Shown: positions 25,564 to 36,180, numbered from the stretch's first letter. The stretch is DNA of 64,000 bases from CADCTP01 sp963849885 (GCA_963849885.1 CAWKIV010000010.1:124001-188000); one strand, 5' to 3'. Program-made: numbers and translations. The notes: a model not told the origin generated them from the letters alone.

Positions 25564-27155
25564 CGGCTCTCCTCTGCGGTCGGGCGGGGGGAGTGGGCGA
25601 GCACGGCCAGCACCGGCGTGCCGCCGCGCGGGCAGTCGTGCCGGGCCAGCGGCCGGCCCCGCTCGTACGGCAGCGGGAGCAGCCGGTTGACCAGCGAGCC
25701 GCGGCAGAAGGCGGTCAGGCCGCCGTCGGCGCGGCGGGGGTTGACCCGGCGGTCCAGGAAGGCGAGGACCGGGTCCAGCGGCGCCCAGGCGCCGTCCTGG
25801 TCCACCTCGACCCAGACGTGCTCGATGGTCACCGGGCCGAGCAGCAGGCCGCGGCGGACCCGGCTGCGCAGCCCGGCCGCGGCCGCCTCCCGCTCCAGCA
25901 GCAGGCTGGTGGACACGCAGTCCATCGACCGGTTGGCCAGCGCGGCGTCCAGGGTCCAGCGCATCGCCTCCGGCATCCACTGGTACGCCAGGTCGCCGTC
26001 GCGCAGCCGGGCCAGCGTGTCGTCGTAGAGCCGGCCGGCGGCCTCGCCGAGCCCGCCGGCGCGGCCGTGCAGCTCCACCTCGCCGGTCACCGTCCGGCCC
26101 TCGACCTGCCAGGACAGCAGCCGGTCCGGCGGCTCCGGCGCCGGCGTGGGCAGCGCCCAGTCGCCGCCCGGGCAGTCCGGGGCCGAGCAGGTCCAGGTCA
26201 GCTGCACCCGCCAGCGGCGCGGGCCGGTCCAGCTCGCCGGGTCGTTGCGGGCGAACCGGAGCACCATCGACTCGGCCTGCTCCGGCATGCTCCGCCCGGT
26301 CCGGGCGGCCAGGGCCAGGTTGGCCACGTCGTGGTACTCGTACCGGTCGCCGTCCGGGGTGCCGGTGGCCGGCAGCATCTCGCACAGCCAGTCCACCTCG
26401 CGGGACCAGTCGATGGCGCGCAGCTCGTAGCCGAGCACCCGGCAGGCCTCCAGCCGGTCCAGCCCGGGCTGCGCGTACGCGGCCGGCACCCGGTGCACGG
26501 AGGGCGCCGCGGCCCGCCACTTCTCCAGCGGCAGCGGCAGCCCGTGCCGGCGGGCGGCCTGATAGAAGAGCGAGACGAACATCGGGTCGGCGGCCAGCCC
26601 GACCCGGTAGCGGGAGCCGAACCGGCGGGCGTACGCCTCGAACCAGTCGGCCCGCTCGTGCAGGAAGAGCACGTCGTGGAACGCCATGTGGCGCAGCGCG
26701 ATCATCGGCACCGGGGACCGGCCGACCAGGAAGTCGGGGTTGCGGGCGGCCGGCTCCGGGCAGCGCGGATGGAACTGGCCGAGCATCAGCCCGTCCCGGG
26801 CCAGCTCGGTCTTCCGCTCGGCCTGCGCCTGGTCGAGCAGCTCCAGCCGGTCGTCCGGGATCCCCGGCAGGACCACGACCAGCGCGTGCAGGGTCGGGTT
26901 GCGGCCGGTGAAGTCCAGCTCGCGGAACTCGGCCACCGCCTGGTCGATCGCCGCCACCAGCTCGGCCGCGGTCACCTCGGCGGGCAGGTCGCGGACCCGG
27001 ATCTCCACCGAGCCGGCCTGCAGCGCCGGCTCGACGAACGGGCAGACCGCACCGTCCCGGCCGACCGCCGGGTGCGGCTGGGCCAGGTAGTCGGTCAACC
27101 AGCGCTGGGCGGTCTCCCGGTGGTCGGCGTCGACCGGCCGCAAGGTCCGGGTCAT
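25560..27155 (-). CDS. DUF6875-like/transglutaminase-like two-domain protein
   Basis: 531 residues. Residues about 15-210 resemble DUF6875 (GRDGAVCPFVEPALQ at 33-46, QFHPRCPEPA and LRHMAFHDVLFL); this assignment is from memory. The C-terminal part from about 385 is transglutaminase-like: Cys413 (SMDCVSTSLLL), His446 (IEHVWVEVDQDG) and Asp461 (LDPVLAF) form the papain-type triad. In biosynthetic clusters such domains can form amide bonds or transfer acyl groups from carriers. ATG overlaps the reductase stop (ATGA). Confidence 0.65.
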   Translation of the reverse strand: MTRTLRPVDADHRETAQRWLTDYLAQPHPAVGRDGAVCPFVEPALQAGSVEIRVRDLPAEVTAAELVAAIDQAVAEFRELDFTGRNPTLHALVVVLPGIPDDRLELLDQAQAERKTELARDGLMLGQFHPRCPEPAARNPDFLVGRSPVPMIALRHMAFHDVLFLHERADWFEAYARRFGSRYRVGLAADPMFVSLFYQAARRHGLPLPLEKWRAAAPSVHRVPAAYAQPGLDRLEACRVLGYELRAIDWSREVDWLCEMLPATGTPDGDRYEYHDVANLALAARTGRSMPEQAESMVLRFARNDPASWTGPRRWRVQLTWTCSAPDCPGGDWALPTPAPEPPDRLLSWQVEGRTVTGEVELHGRAGGLGEAAGRLYDDTLARLRDGDLAYQWMPEAMRWTLDAALANRSMDCVSTSLLLEREAAAAGLRSRVRRGLLLGPVTIEHVWVEVDQDGAWAPLDPVLAFLDRRVNPRRADGGLTAFCRGSLVNRLLPLPYERGRPLARHDCPRGGTPVLAVLAHSPRPTAEESR

Positions 27156-28375
27156 CCGTCCTCCCCCTGCTGGGCGCGCGGTGCCGCCGGGATCAGCCCC
27201 TGCCGGTGCAGGGCGGCGAAGTAGGTGCGCAGCAGCGCGGCGTCCACCGGCGCGCAGGCCACCCCGGTGCCGGCCAGGTCCCGCTGGGCCCGCTCCGACC
27301 CGTACGGCGGGAGCCGGAGGAACTCCTCCAGCGCGGCCGCGAGGAAGTCGGCGAACGGCTCCAGCGGGGTGCGGGCGATCACCGCCGGGTCGAGCAGCCG
27401 GTCCCGCCAGGCCTCGTACGGCTCCGTCCGCACCGGGTAGCCGAGCCGGCCGAGCGTGTCGTACAGCTCGGACAGCGGGATCGGCCGCGGGTTGGTCAGG
27501 TGGTACGCCCCGTCGCCGCGGGCCTCCCCGGTCGGGGACAGGGTGAGCGCGACCGTGGCGGCCGCCGCGTAGTCGACCGGCACCAGGTCGACCGGCACGT
27601 CCGCCCCGGTGGACGGCAGCGGCGCCCGGCCGAGCCCGACCACGGTGGCCAGCAGCAGCTCCACGAAGGACTTCGGGTTGAAGACCCCGGTGCCGCTGGC
27701 CCCGGTGACCGAGCCGGGCCGCAGCACCACGGTGTCCAGGCCCTGCCCGGCGGCCGCGGCGACCAGCTTCTCGGCCACCCACTTGCTCTGCGGGTAGCCG
27801 CCGTAGAGCAGGCCGCCGTGGTCCAGCGGGCCGTCCTCCGGCACCGCCGCGGACCCGCCGAACGGGAAGACGGCGAGCGTGGAGACGTGCACCAGCCGCT
27901 TCGGCGCGCCGTCCGCGACCAGGTCGAGCACCCGCCGGGTGCCGGTGACGTTGACGTCCTTGAGGTCCTCGTACGGCCGCAGCCAGCGGACCTTCGCGGC
28001 CGAGTGGTAGACCGCGCCGACCTCCTCGGCGAGCCGCTCGTGGTCGGCCACGGACAGCCCGAGCCGCGGCCGGGCCAGGTCGCCGGCCACCCCGACCAGC
28101 CGCTGCTCGCTCCCCGGCGGGAGGGTGAGGCCGGCCTCGCGGACCGCGGCCAGCACCCGGTCCCGGGCGGCGTCCGCGTCCGCGGCGGTGGCCAGGGCGT
28201 GCACGGTGACGTCGGTGCGGGCGAGCAGCTCGACCACCAGCTGCCGGCCGAGGTAGCCGGTGCCGCCGGTCAGCAGCACCGAGCGGATCGGCTCGGCGCG
28301 GTCGCGGGGGGTCACCGCCGGCAGCCGGAGCCGGGTGTCGCCGTGCAGCTCGTCGGTGGGCAGCGCGACCGGCAC
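27152..28375 (-). CDS. Thioester reductase (R) domain
   Basis: About 407 residues from a possible GTG at 28375 (VPVALPTDELHG). VLLTGGTGYLGRQLVVELL is the NAD(P)-binding motif and GGYPQSKWVAEKLV the YxxxK catalytic pair of extended SDR/thioester reductase domains. It releases a carrier-bound acyl chain as an aldehyde, or alcohol after a second reduction. The frame differs by one from the NRPS. Either it is the last domain of the NRPS and a base is wrong in the G/C-rich linker near 28430, or it is a separate overlapping gene. Confidence 0.85.
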   Translation of the reverse strand: MPVALPTDELHGDTRLRLPAVTPRDRAEPIRSVLLTGGTGYLGRQLVVELLARTDVTVHALATAADADAARDRVLAAVREAGLTLPPGSEQRLVGVAGDLARPRLGLSVADHERLAEEVGAVYHSAAKVRWLRPYEDLKDVNVTGTRRVLDLVADGAPKRLVHVSTLAVFPFGGSAAVPEDGPLDHGGLLYGGYPQSKWVAEKLVAAAAGQGLDTVVLRPGSVTGASGTGVFNPKSFVELLLATVVGLGRAPLPSTGADVPVDLVPVDYAAAATVALTLSPTGEARGDGAYHLTNPRPIPLSELYDTLGRLGYPVRTEPYEAWRDRLLDPAVIARTPLEPFADFLAAALEEFLRLPPYGSERAQRDLAGTGVACAPVDAALLRTYFAALHRQGLIPAAPRAQQGEDG

Positions 28376-31300
28376 CCGCCGCGGCGGGCCCGCCTCGCCG
28401 GCGCCGTCCGCCGCCGGCGCCGGCGGCGTCCGCCGGCGGCGTCCCGGCGTCCCCGCTCGGTGGCCGGGGCGCCGCCGAGCAGCGTGTAGACCAGCCGGTG
28501 GTCCGGCCCCAGCCCGAGCGCCTCCGCCGCCGACCCGAAGTCGACGAACCCGACCGGGCACACCCCGATCCCGTCCCCGTGGCCGGCCAGCAGCTGGGCC
28601 ACCCCGCCGGCCTCGATGAGGCAGAAGCGCTCGGCCAGGTCGCCGTACAGCGGGGTGATGGCCCGCAGGTCGGCGATCATGAGCAGCGCGAACGCGGCCT
28701 CGGCGTGGATCCGCCGGTTGTCCGACCAGTGGTGCTCCGGGGTCACCACCGGCTCGGTGCGGAGCAGGGTCAGGTCGTGCCCGCGCGGGTCGTACCGGTA
28801 GACCCCGGTCGACAGGCCCGGCAGCGGGTTGTGCACCTGCAGGTAGAAGTCGATCGGGTACGCCCCGCCGGCCGACGCCCAGCCGTGCCGCGGCCCGTCG
28901 GCGGTCTCGTGCTCGCGCAGGCACTCCAGCCAGCCGGCCAGCGCCCGCACGTCCAGCCCGCCCGGCGCGAACGACCGCACGGTGCGCCGCCCGAGCAGCG
29001 TCTCGGCCCGGTCCGGGTCCGGGGCCGGCAGCCGCAGCACCACGCCGGTCCCGGCCGGCGCCGGCCGCTCCCGGCGCCGCCGCTTGACCTCGGCCCGGGC
29101 CGCCTCGTCCAGCACCACCTCGGTCGCCGGCGCCGCCGCCTCCGGAGCCTCGGGCGCCGCCGCGTAGAACTCGACCAGCTCACCGAGGTCGGCCAGCCGG
29201 TACAGCTGCTCCAGGCTGGGCCGGGCCCCGAACGCCCGCTCCAGCTCGGTGGCCAGCCGGATCAGGTGCACCGAGGACAGCTCCAGGTCGAACAGCCGGG
29301 TGTCCGGCCCCACCCCGGTCGCCCCGCTCACCTCGCCGACGATCCGCAGCAGCTCCCGCTCGACCTCGCGGCTGCGCGGCGTCGCCGCGGCCGCCACCCG
29401 GGCCGGCGCCGCGGAGCCGTCGGTGCCGGCGCCGTCCAGCAGCGCGGCCCGGTCCACCTTGCCGTTCGCGGTCAGCGGCAGCGCGTCGACCACCCGGACC
29501 ACGTCCGGCACCAGGTAGCGCGGCAGCGTCCGGGCGACGTGCGCCCGCACCTCCTCGCCGGTGACGGCGTCGCTGACCCGCACCGCGGCGACCAGCCGGC
29601 GGACCCCGTCCCGCGGCCCGACCCCGCCGACCACCGCCTCCCGGACCGCCGGGTGGGCGACCAGCGCCGCCTCCACCTCGCCCGGCTCGATCCGGTGGCC
29701 CTGGATCTTCAGCTGGTCGTCCTCCCGGCCGAGCAGCTCCAGCGTGCCGTCCGGCAGCCACCGGGCCACGTCGCCGGTGCGGTAGAGCCGCTGCCCGGTG
29801 ACCGGGGAGACCACGAAGCTGGCCGCGGTCCGCTCCGGCTCCCGCCAGTACTCCCGGGCCAGCCCGGCCCCGGCCAGGAAGAGCGGCCCCGGCACCCAGG
29901 CCGGCCGGGGTCCCCAGTCGGTGTCCAGCACGCAGGCCTGCTGGCCGCGCATCGCCCGCCCGTACGGGACGCTGTCCCAGTCGGGGTCGACCTCGTCCAC
30001 GTCGTGCAGCACCGACCAGATCGCGCCCTCGGTGGCGCCGCCCAGGCTGACCAGCCGCGCGGCCGGCAGCTCCCGGCGCAGCGCGGCGGCGAAGTCGACC
30101 GGGATCCAGTCCCCGGACAGCAGCAGCAGCCGCAGGTGCCGGGCCCACTCCAGGTCGCCGGCCCGGTCGGCGTGCAGCAGCCGGAGCAGCGCGGGCACCG
30201 AGTTCCACACCGTCACCCGCTCCCGGCGCAGCAGCTCGGCCCAGTGCTCCGGCTCGGCCCGCCGGGCGGCGTCCGGCAGCACCAGCCCGCCGCCGGCGCC
30301 GAGCAGCCCGAACAGGTCGTACACGGACAGGTCGAAGGTCAGCGGGGACAGCCCGAGGGCCCGGTCGGCCGGGCCGACGCCGTACCGGGCGTTGACGTCG
30401 GTGACCGTGTTCGCCGCGGCGGCATGCGCCACCGCGACGCCCTTCGGCCGGCCGGTCGAGCCCGAGGTGTAGATGACGTACGCGAGGTCGGCCGGGGACC
30501 GGTCCGCCACCTCCGGGGCCCGGTCCGGGCCGGACCACAGCTCGTCCACCACCAGGGCGGGCACGCCGGCGGGCAGCGGCACCCCGGGTGCGGTGAGCAC
30601 CGCCCGGGCGCCGCTGCCGGCGACCAGCTCGGCCAGCCGGGCCGGCGGCGCCTCCGGGTCCACCGGCACGTACGCGGCCCCGGCCCGCAGCGTGCCGAGC
30701 ACCGCCGGCACCTGCTGCCAGCCCTTGGGCAGCGCCACCGCGACCAGGTCGCCCGGCCCGGCGCCGGTGGCGGCCAGCGCCGCGGCCACCTGCCGGCTCG
30801 CGGTGTCCAGCTCGGCGTAGGTCAGCCGGCGGTCGGCCGCCACCACCGCCTCGGCCTCCGGCCGCTCCCGGACGCTGCGGGCGACCAGGTCGTCCAGCCG
30901 CTCGCCGCGCTCGGACACCGTCACCGGCTCGGGCGCGGCGGGCAGGCCGGCCAGCTCCCGGCCCGGCCGCTGCCACCGCTCCCGGTCGGCGACCGCCCGC
31001 AGCAGCTCCTGGTACGCCGCGAACATCGCGTCCAGGAACCCGGGCGGGAAGAGGTCCTCGACCGCGTCCCAGAGCAGCACCAGCTCCCCGCGGTGCACCA
31101 TCACCTGGTGGTCGAGCCAGACCTGCGGGGTCTGCGAGATCGCATACTCCTGCTCGCCGAGCCAGTCCAGGACCTCGGCGTCCTCCAGCAGGCTGGTGAA
31201 GACGACCGGGGCCACCGGCCGCGGCGGCCCGCCTCCCGGGCCGGAGTGGGTGCGGGCGTGCTCGCGCAGCAGCGCCACCCCGTTGATGTCCCGGCCGGCC

Positions 31301-34276
31301 ATCTCCCGCAGCAGCGCGGCGGAGAAGTCGCGCACCCGGTCGGCGAAGGCCGGCGCGGCCGCCTCCACCCCGACCAGCAGCAGCGAGGTGAACTCGCCGG
31401 CCACCTGCCGGCCGACGTCCACCGCCGGCCGCTCGAACGAGGTCAGCGTCAGCGTGAACGGCCGGCGCTCGCTGTGCAGCGCGAGCACCTCGGCGAAGGC
31501 GGCGCCGAGCAGCGCGGCCAGGGTGACCCCCTCGGCCTGCGCGGCCGCCCGCAGCGCGGCCAGCAGCTCCCGGTCCAGCCGGGCGCTGTGCCGGCCGAAG
31601 CGCGGCATGCCCACGGTGGCCGGGTCGACCGCGAGCGGCAGCCCCGGGCCCGGCTGCAGCTCGGCCGCCCGGCGGCGCAGCTCGGCCCGCCGGCCGGCCC
31701 GCTCCTGGTCCTCCCGGGCCCGCCGGGCCAGCACGAAGTCGCGGAACGACGGCCCGGTCACCGGGGGCAGCTCGACGCCGTCGTACAGCTGGCCCCACTC
31801 GGTGAGCACCTGCAGGATGCTGCGGGCGTCCAGGATGAGCAGGTCGAAGCTGAGGTGCAGCCGGGTGCCGCCGTCCGGCAGCAGCGAGATCCGGACCTCG
31901 AAGACCGGCCCGGTGTACGGGTCGTGCACCTGCCGGGACATCCGGTCCCGGGTCCGTTCCAGGGTGCCGGTCGGGTCCGGGTCGGCCCGCAGGTCGTCCA
32001 CCGCGACCGGCGACCGCTCCAGCGGCGGCAGCACCCGCTGGCTGCCGTCGGGCAGGATGACCGCCCGCATCATGTCGTGCCGCTCGGCCAGCCGGCGCAG
32101 CGCCGCCGCGGCCCGCTCCGGGTCCAGCCCGCGCCGGCTGAACTCGAGGTACGCGTGGGTGCCGACGCCGCCGAGCTCGAAGCCGGCGGTCCGGCCGGCC
32201 AGGTAGGCCTGCTGCAGGTCGGTCAGCGGGAACGGGTCGCCGGCCGCGCCGGCCGGGGCCGGGGCCGGCACCGGGGACCGGTCGGCGGCCGGGCCGGCGG
32301 CGCCGACCACCGCGGCCAGCTCGGCCGGGGTCAGCCCGCCGAGCAGCTCGACCACGTCGACCTCGGCGCCGTACCGCTGCTGGACCTTCTCCTGCAGCTC
32401 GGCGGCCCGCAGCGAGTCCAGGCCGAGCGCGGTGAGCGGGCGGTCGCCGGCGACCGTGTCCGCGGGCACCACCAGCACGTCGGCGACCAGGTCGCGCAGC
32501 TCGGCGAGGAGCGGCGCCTGCTCCGGCTCCGGCTCCGGCTCCGGCGGCGCCGCGACCGGGAGCGCGTCGTCGTGCAGCACCTTGAGCGCCCCGTCCCGGA
32601 GCAGGTCGCGACAGCGCCCGCGCTGCACCTTGCCGGACGAGGTCTTCGGCACCTGGCCGGGCGCGACCAGCACCACCCGGGACACCGCCACCCCGCAGTC
32701 CGCGGCCACCCCGGCCCGCAGCCGGTCCGCGATCCCGGCCGGCTCGGCGTCCGGCCCGAGCCGGACCTCCTGCACCACGGCCAGCCGCTCGCCGCCGGCG
32801 GCACCGCCCTCGCCGTCCGTCGCTGCCGTCGCCCGGCAGCCCGAAGGCGGCGCCGGCGCCGGTCCGCAGCCCGGCCAGCGCCGCCTGCACGGAGTCCTCC
32901 ACGTCGTGCGGGTAGACGTTGCGCCCGGCGACGATGATCATCTCCTTGCGCCGGCCGGTGACCACCAGCTCGCCGTCGACCAGGCCGCCCAGGTCGCCCG
33001 TACGCAGCCAGCGCGGGCCCTCCGGGCAGCCGGCCAGCCGGCCGCCGAAGACCTCGCGGTCCAGCTCCGGCTCGCCCCAGTAGCCGTCGCCGACGCCGTC
33101 CCCGCGCACCCACAGCTCGCCGATCCGGCCGGCCCCGACCGGCTCCCGGGTGTCCGGGTCGACCACGCACACCTCGGTCGCCTTGCCGGGCGGGCCGCAG
33201 GAGACCAGCCGCTGGGCCCGGTCGCCGGCGGCCGCGGCGGCGACCTCGCCGGCGGCCAGCCGGTCCGCCGACACGGTGAGCACCCGGGGCGGGTCCGGCA
33301 CGTGGGCGCCGGTGACCATCAGCGTCGCCTCGGCCAGCCCGTACACCGGCAGGAAGACCCGCCGGTCGAAGCCGGCGCCGGCGAAGGCCGCGGCGAACCG
33401 GTCCAGGGTGGCCGCCCGCACCGGCTCGGCGCCGGTGTAGACGACCGACAGCCGGCTCAGGTCCAGGGCGTCGCGCTCCTCGGCGGTGGTCCGCCGGACG
33501 CTGAGGTCGAAGCCGAAGTCGGGGCCGCCGGTGACCGTCGCGTCGTAGTCGACCACCGCCCGCCACCACCGGATCGGCTTGCGCAGCATGGCCCCGGGCG
33601 GCATGAGCACGCAGTGCCCGACCATGAAGACCGACCGCAGCAGCGCGCCGAACAGGCCCATGTCGTGGTGCAGCGGCAGCCAGTTGACCGTGACCACGCC
33701 GCGGCGCCGCTCGTACCGCTCGTCCATCAGGTCGAGGTTGGCCAGCACCGACCGGTGGCTGAGCACGACGCCCCGCGGGGCCCGGGTGGCTCCGGAGGTG
33801 AACTGGAGGATCGCGGTCGACTCCGGGCCGACGTCCGGCGGGGTGAACCCCTGGTCGTCGGCCGGCGCCCGGTCGGTCTCCAGCACCGGCAGCCGCTCCG
33901 GCTCCAGCGCCGGCCCGCCGGCCGACGAGGTCAGCTGGGCGGCCGGCGCGCAGGCGGCGGTGATCGCCTCCACCCGGGCCCGGGCGGCCCGGTAGCGGCT
34001 CTCCGGCGGCACCACCGGCACCGCGGTGACCCCGGCGTAGAAGCAGGCGAAGAGCGCGACCACGAAGTCCGGCCCGGGCGGGTGCACCAGCAGCACCCGC
34101 GACCCGGTCAGCCCGGACTCGTGCAGCTGCCCGGCCAGCGCCCGGGCCCGCCGGTCCAGCTCGACGAAGGTGAACCCGCCGGCGCGCTCCTCCCCGTCCG
34201 GCAGGAACGAGTAGGCGGTCGCGTCCGGATCCGCGGCCAGCGCACGCTCGAGGGTCTCCCCGAGGTTCTTCAGCAT
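28312..34276 (-). CDS. NRPS: FAAL-PCP-Cy-A(Cys)-PCP-Ox, with apparent frameshifts
   Basis: First gene of the operon. Fatty-acyl-AMP-ligase-like domain, about 34276-32830 (LQFTSGATRAPRGVVLSH, WLPLHHDMGLFG, YGLAEATL). Carrier about 32480-32300 (ALGLDSLRAAELQ). Cyclization domain about 32230-30960, with FDLLILDARS, the DxxxxD motif of Cy domains. Adenylation domain about 30900-29420 with pocket residues D-L-Y-N-L-S-L-I-W-K, the cysteine code. Second carrier near 29280 (FDLELSSVHLIRL). SagB/nitroreductase-like oxidase about 29000-28460 (RRTVRSFAPGG, SAGGAYPIDFYLQV). The frame shifts by one base near 32811-32822 and again near 28430. Predicted output is an acyl- or aryl-thiazole on the carrier. 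Confidence 0.88.
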
Positions 34277-34363
34277 CCCGGCCCTCGCTACAACAGACGT
34301 TTCCGGCTTTTATGGATATCCCAACCAAGCATGCGGTCCGGTCTGCTGCGTCACCCGATCGGA

Positions 34364-34392
34364 TGAACATCGGTTCAGATCGAAGAATGAAC
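34364..34392. promoter_or_regulatory. Possible operator upstream of the biosynthetic operon
   Basis: TGAAC (34364-34368), GTTCA (34373-34377) and TGAAC (34388-34392) form two overlapping inverted repeats, one of them GGTTCA-N10-TGAACC. They lie in an unusually A/T-rich patch between the NRPS start and murB, about 90 bp upstream of the NRPS ATG. No regulator gene lies in the cluster to pair with it. Confidence 0.4.
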
Positions 34393-34466
34393 CCCTTTGT
34401 CGTACGACCCATGCAGCGGTGCGGCCGTCCGCCGGGTCGGCCGTCCGGCCCACATAGGGTGGGCCG

Positions 34467-35486
34467 GTGCAGCCGAGCCGAGGAGCGCCGCTGGCGCCGC
34501 TGACCACGCTCCGGCTCGGCGGCCCGGCGGCCCGACTGGTCGAGGCGACCACCGCGGCGGAGCTCGTCGAGGCGGTCCGGGCCGCCGGCGACGACCTGCT
34601 GCTGGTCGGCGGCGGCTCCAACCTGGTGCTGGCCGACGCCGGCTGGCCCGGCACCGCGGTGCTGATCCGGTCCCGCGGCGTCACCGTCGCCGACGACGTG
34701 CTGGTGGCCGAGGCCGGCGAGCCGTGGGACGAGCTGGTGGCCCGGACCGTGGCCGAGGGCCGCTCCGGCCTGGAGTGCCTGGCCGGCATCCCCGGCCTCA
34801 CCGGCGCCACCCCGGTGCAGAACGTCGGCGCGTACGGGCAGGAGGTCGCGGACACCGTCGTCCGGGTCGAGGCGTACGACCGGCAGGCCGGGCAGGTGCG
34901 CACGCTCGGCCCGGAGGACTGCCGGTTCGGCTACCGCGACTCGCTCTTCAAGCACACCGACCGGTGGGTGGTGCTGCGGGTCGCGTTCGCGCTGAGCCGG
35001 ACCGGCAAGTCGGGCCCGGTCCGGTACGCGGAGCTGGCCCGCACGCTCGGCGTCCAGCTCGGCGAGGTGGCCCCGCTGGCCGACGTCCGGTCCGCCGTGC
35101 TCGACCTGCGGCGGGGCAAGGGCATGGTGCTCGACCCGGCCGACCGGGACACCTGGAGCGCCGGCTCGTTCTTCACCAACCCGGTGCTGGCCCCGGGCGA
35201 GCTGGCCGGCTTCGAGGCCCGGGCCGGCGGGCCGTACCCGTCCTGGCCGGCGTCGGGCGGCACGAAGCTGTCGGCCGCCTGGCTGATCGAGCGGGCCGGC
35301 TTCGCCAAGGGCTACGGCGGGGAGTCGGTCCGGGTGTCCGGCAAGCACACCCTGGCCCTCACCCACCGTGGCGGCGGCAGCACCGCCGAGCTGGTCGCGC
35401 TGGCCCGGGAGATCCGGGACGGTGTGCGGGACCGGTTCGCGGTCGAGCTGCGGCCGGAGCCCCGGCTGGTCGGGGTGACGCTGTGA
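34467..35486 (+). CDS. murB: UDP-N-acetylenolpyruvoylglucosamine reductase
   Basis: 339 residues. FAD domain TTLRLGGPAARLVEA, LLVGGGSNLVLADAG, ECLAGIPGLTGATPVQNVGAYGQEV; catalytic WSAGSFFTNP Ser and C-terminal Glu region. Reduces the enolpyruvyl ether to UDP-N-acetylmuramic acid for peptidoglycan. TAGGGT at 34455-34460 ends 6 nt before the GTG: leaderless. The biosynthetic cluster ends directly upstream. Confidence 0.93.
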   Translation: MQPSRGAPLAPLTTLRLGGPAARLVEATTAAELVEAVRAAGDDLLLVGGGSNLVLADAGWPGTAVLIRSRGVTVADDVLVAEAGEPWDELVARTVAEGRSGLECLAGIPGLTGATPVQNVGAYGQEVADTVVRVEAYDRQAGQVRTLGPEDCRFGYRDSLFKHTDRWVVLRVAFALSRTGKSGPVRYAELARTLGVQLGEVAPLADVRSAVLDLRRGKGMVLDPADRDTWSAGSFFTNPVLAPGELAGFEARAGGPYPSWPASGGTKLSAAWLIERAGFAKGYGGESVRVSGKHTLALTHRGGGSTAELVALAREIRDGVRDRFAVELRPEPRLVGVTL

Positions 35487-35499
35487 GCGGGGGGCGCCG

Positions 35500-36180
35500 G
35501 TGACCACGGCGGCCGCGGCCGAGTCGGGCCAGCCGCTGGGCGGCCTGGTCGGCTGGGTGCTCGACGTGATCGAGGCGCTCGGCGCGCCCGGAGTGGGGCT
35601 GCTCATCGCGCTGGAGAGCATCTTCCCGCCGATCCCGAGCGAGGTCGTGCTGCCGCTGGCCGGGTTCCTGGCCGGGCAGGGCCGGCTCGGCTTCGTCTCG
35701 GTGACCGTGTGGGCCACGGTCGGCTCGCTGGTCGGCGCGCTGTTCCTCTACTGGCTCGGTGCCGCCCTCGGCACCGAGCGGCTGTGCCGGTTGGCCGACC
35801 GGATCCCGCTGATGGACGGCCGGGACGTGGAGCGGGCGGAGCGCTGGTTCGCCCGGCACGGGGTGTGGGCGGTGCTGATCGGCCGGATGGTGCCCGGGAT
35901 GCGCAGCCTGGTGTCCATCCCGGCCGGCGTGCAGCGGATGCCGCTGTGGCTCTTCTCCGGGCTCACCGTCATCGGCAGCGCGATCTGGAACATCGCCTTC
36001 ATCGGCCTGGGCCACCTGCTCGGGGACCGGTGGACCGAGGTCGGCAAGTACAGCGACGTCCTCAACTACCTGGTCATCGGGGCCGCCGTGGTCGTGGTCG
36101 CGGTCCTGGTGGTGCGCCGCGCCCGGCGGCGCCGGGCCGGGCTCGACCCGGTCACCGGGGAGGCGCCGGACCAGGCCTGA
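35500..36180 (+). CDS. DedA/VTT-domain membrane protein
   Basis: 226 residues with about five membrane segments. ALESIFPPIPSEVVLPLAGFLAGQG and RWFARHGVWAVLIGRMVPGMRSLVSIPAGVQRM are the DedA signatures (ExxxPxPSE and the FxRxxPxxR-like loop). Family members act in lipid translocation and membrane homeostasis. Starts 13 bp after murB, likely cotranscribed. The following 223 bp up to mshA contain only a small GGCCCGTCGGGCC hairpin. Confidence 0.88.
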   Translation: MTTAAAAESGQPLGGLVGWVLDVIEALGAPGVGLLIALESIFPPIPSEVVLPLAGFLAGQGRLGFVSVTVWATVGSLVGALFLYWLGAALGTERLCRLADRIPLMDGRDVERAERWFARHGVWAVLIGRMVPGMRSLVSIPAGVQRMPLWLFSGLTVIGSAIWNIAFIGLGHLLGDRWTEVGKYSDVLNYLVIGAAVVVVAVLVVRRARRRRAGLDPVTGEAPDQA

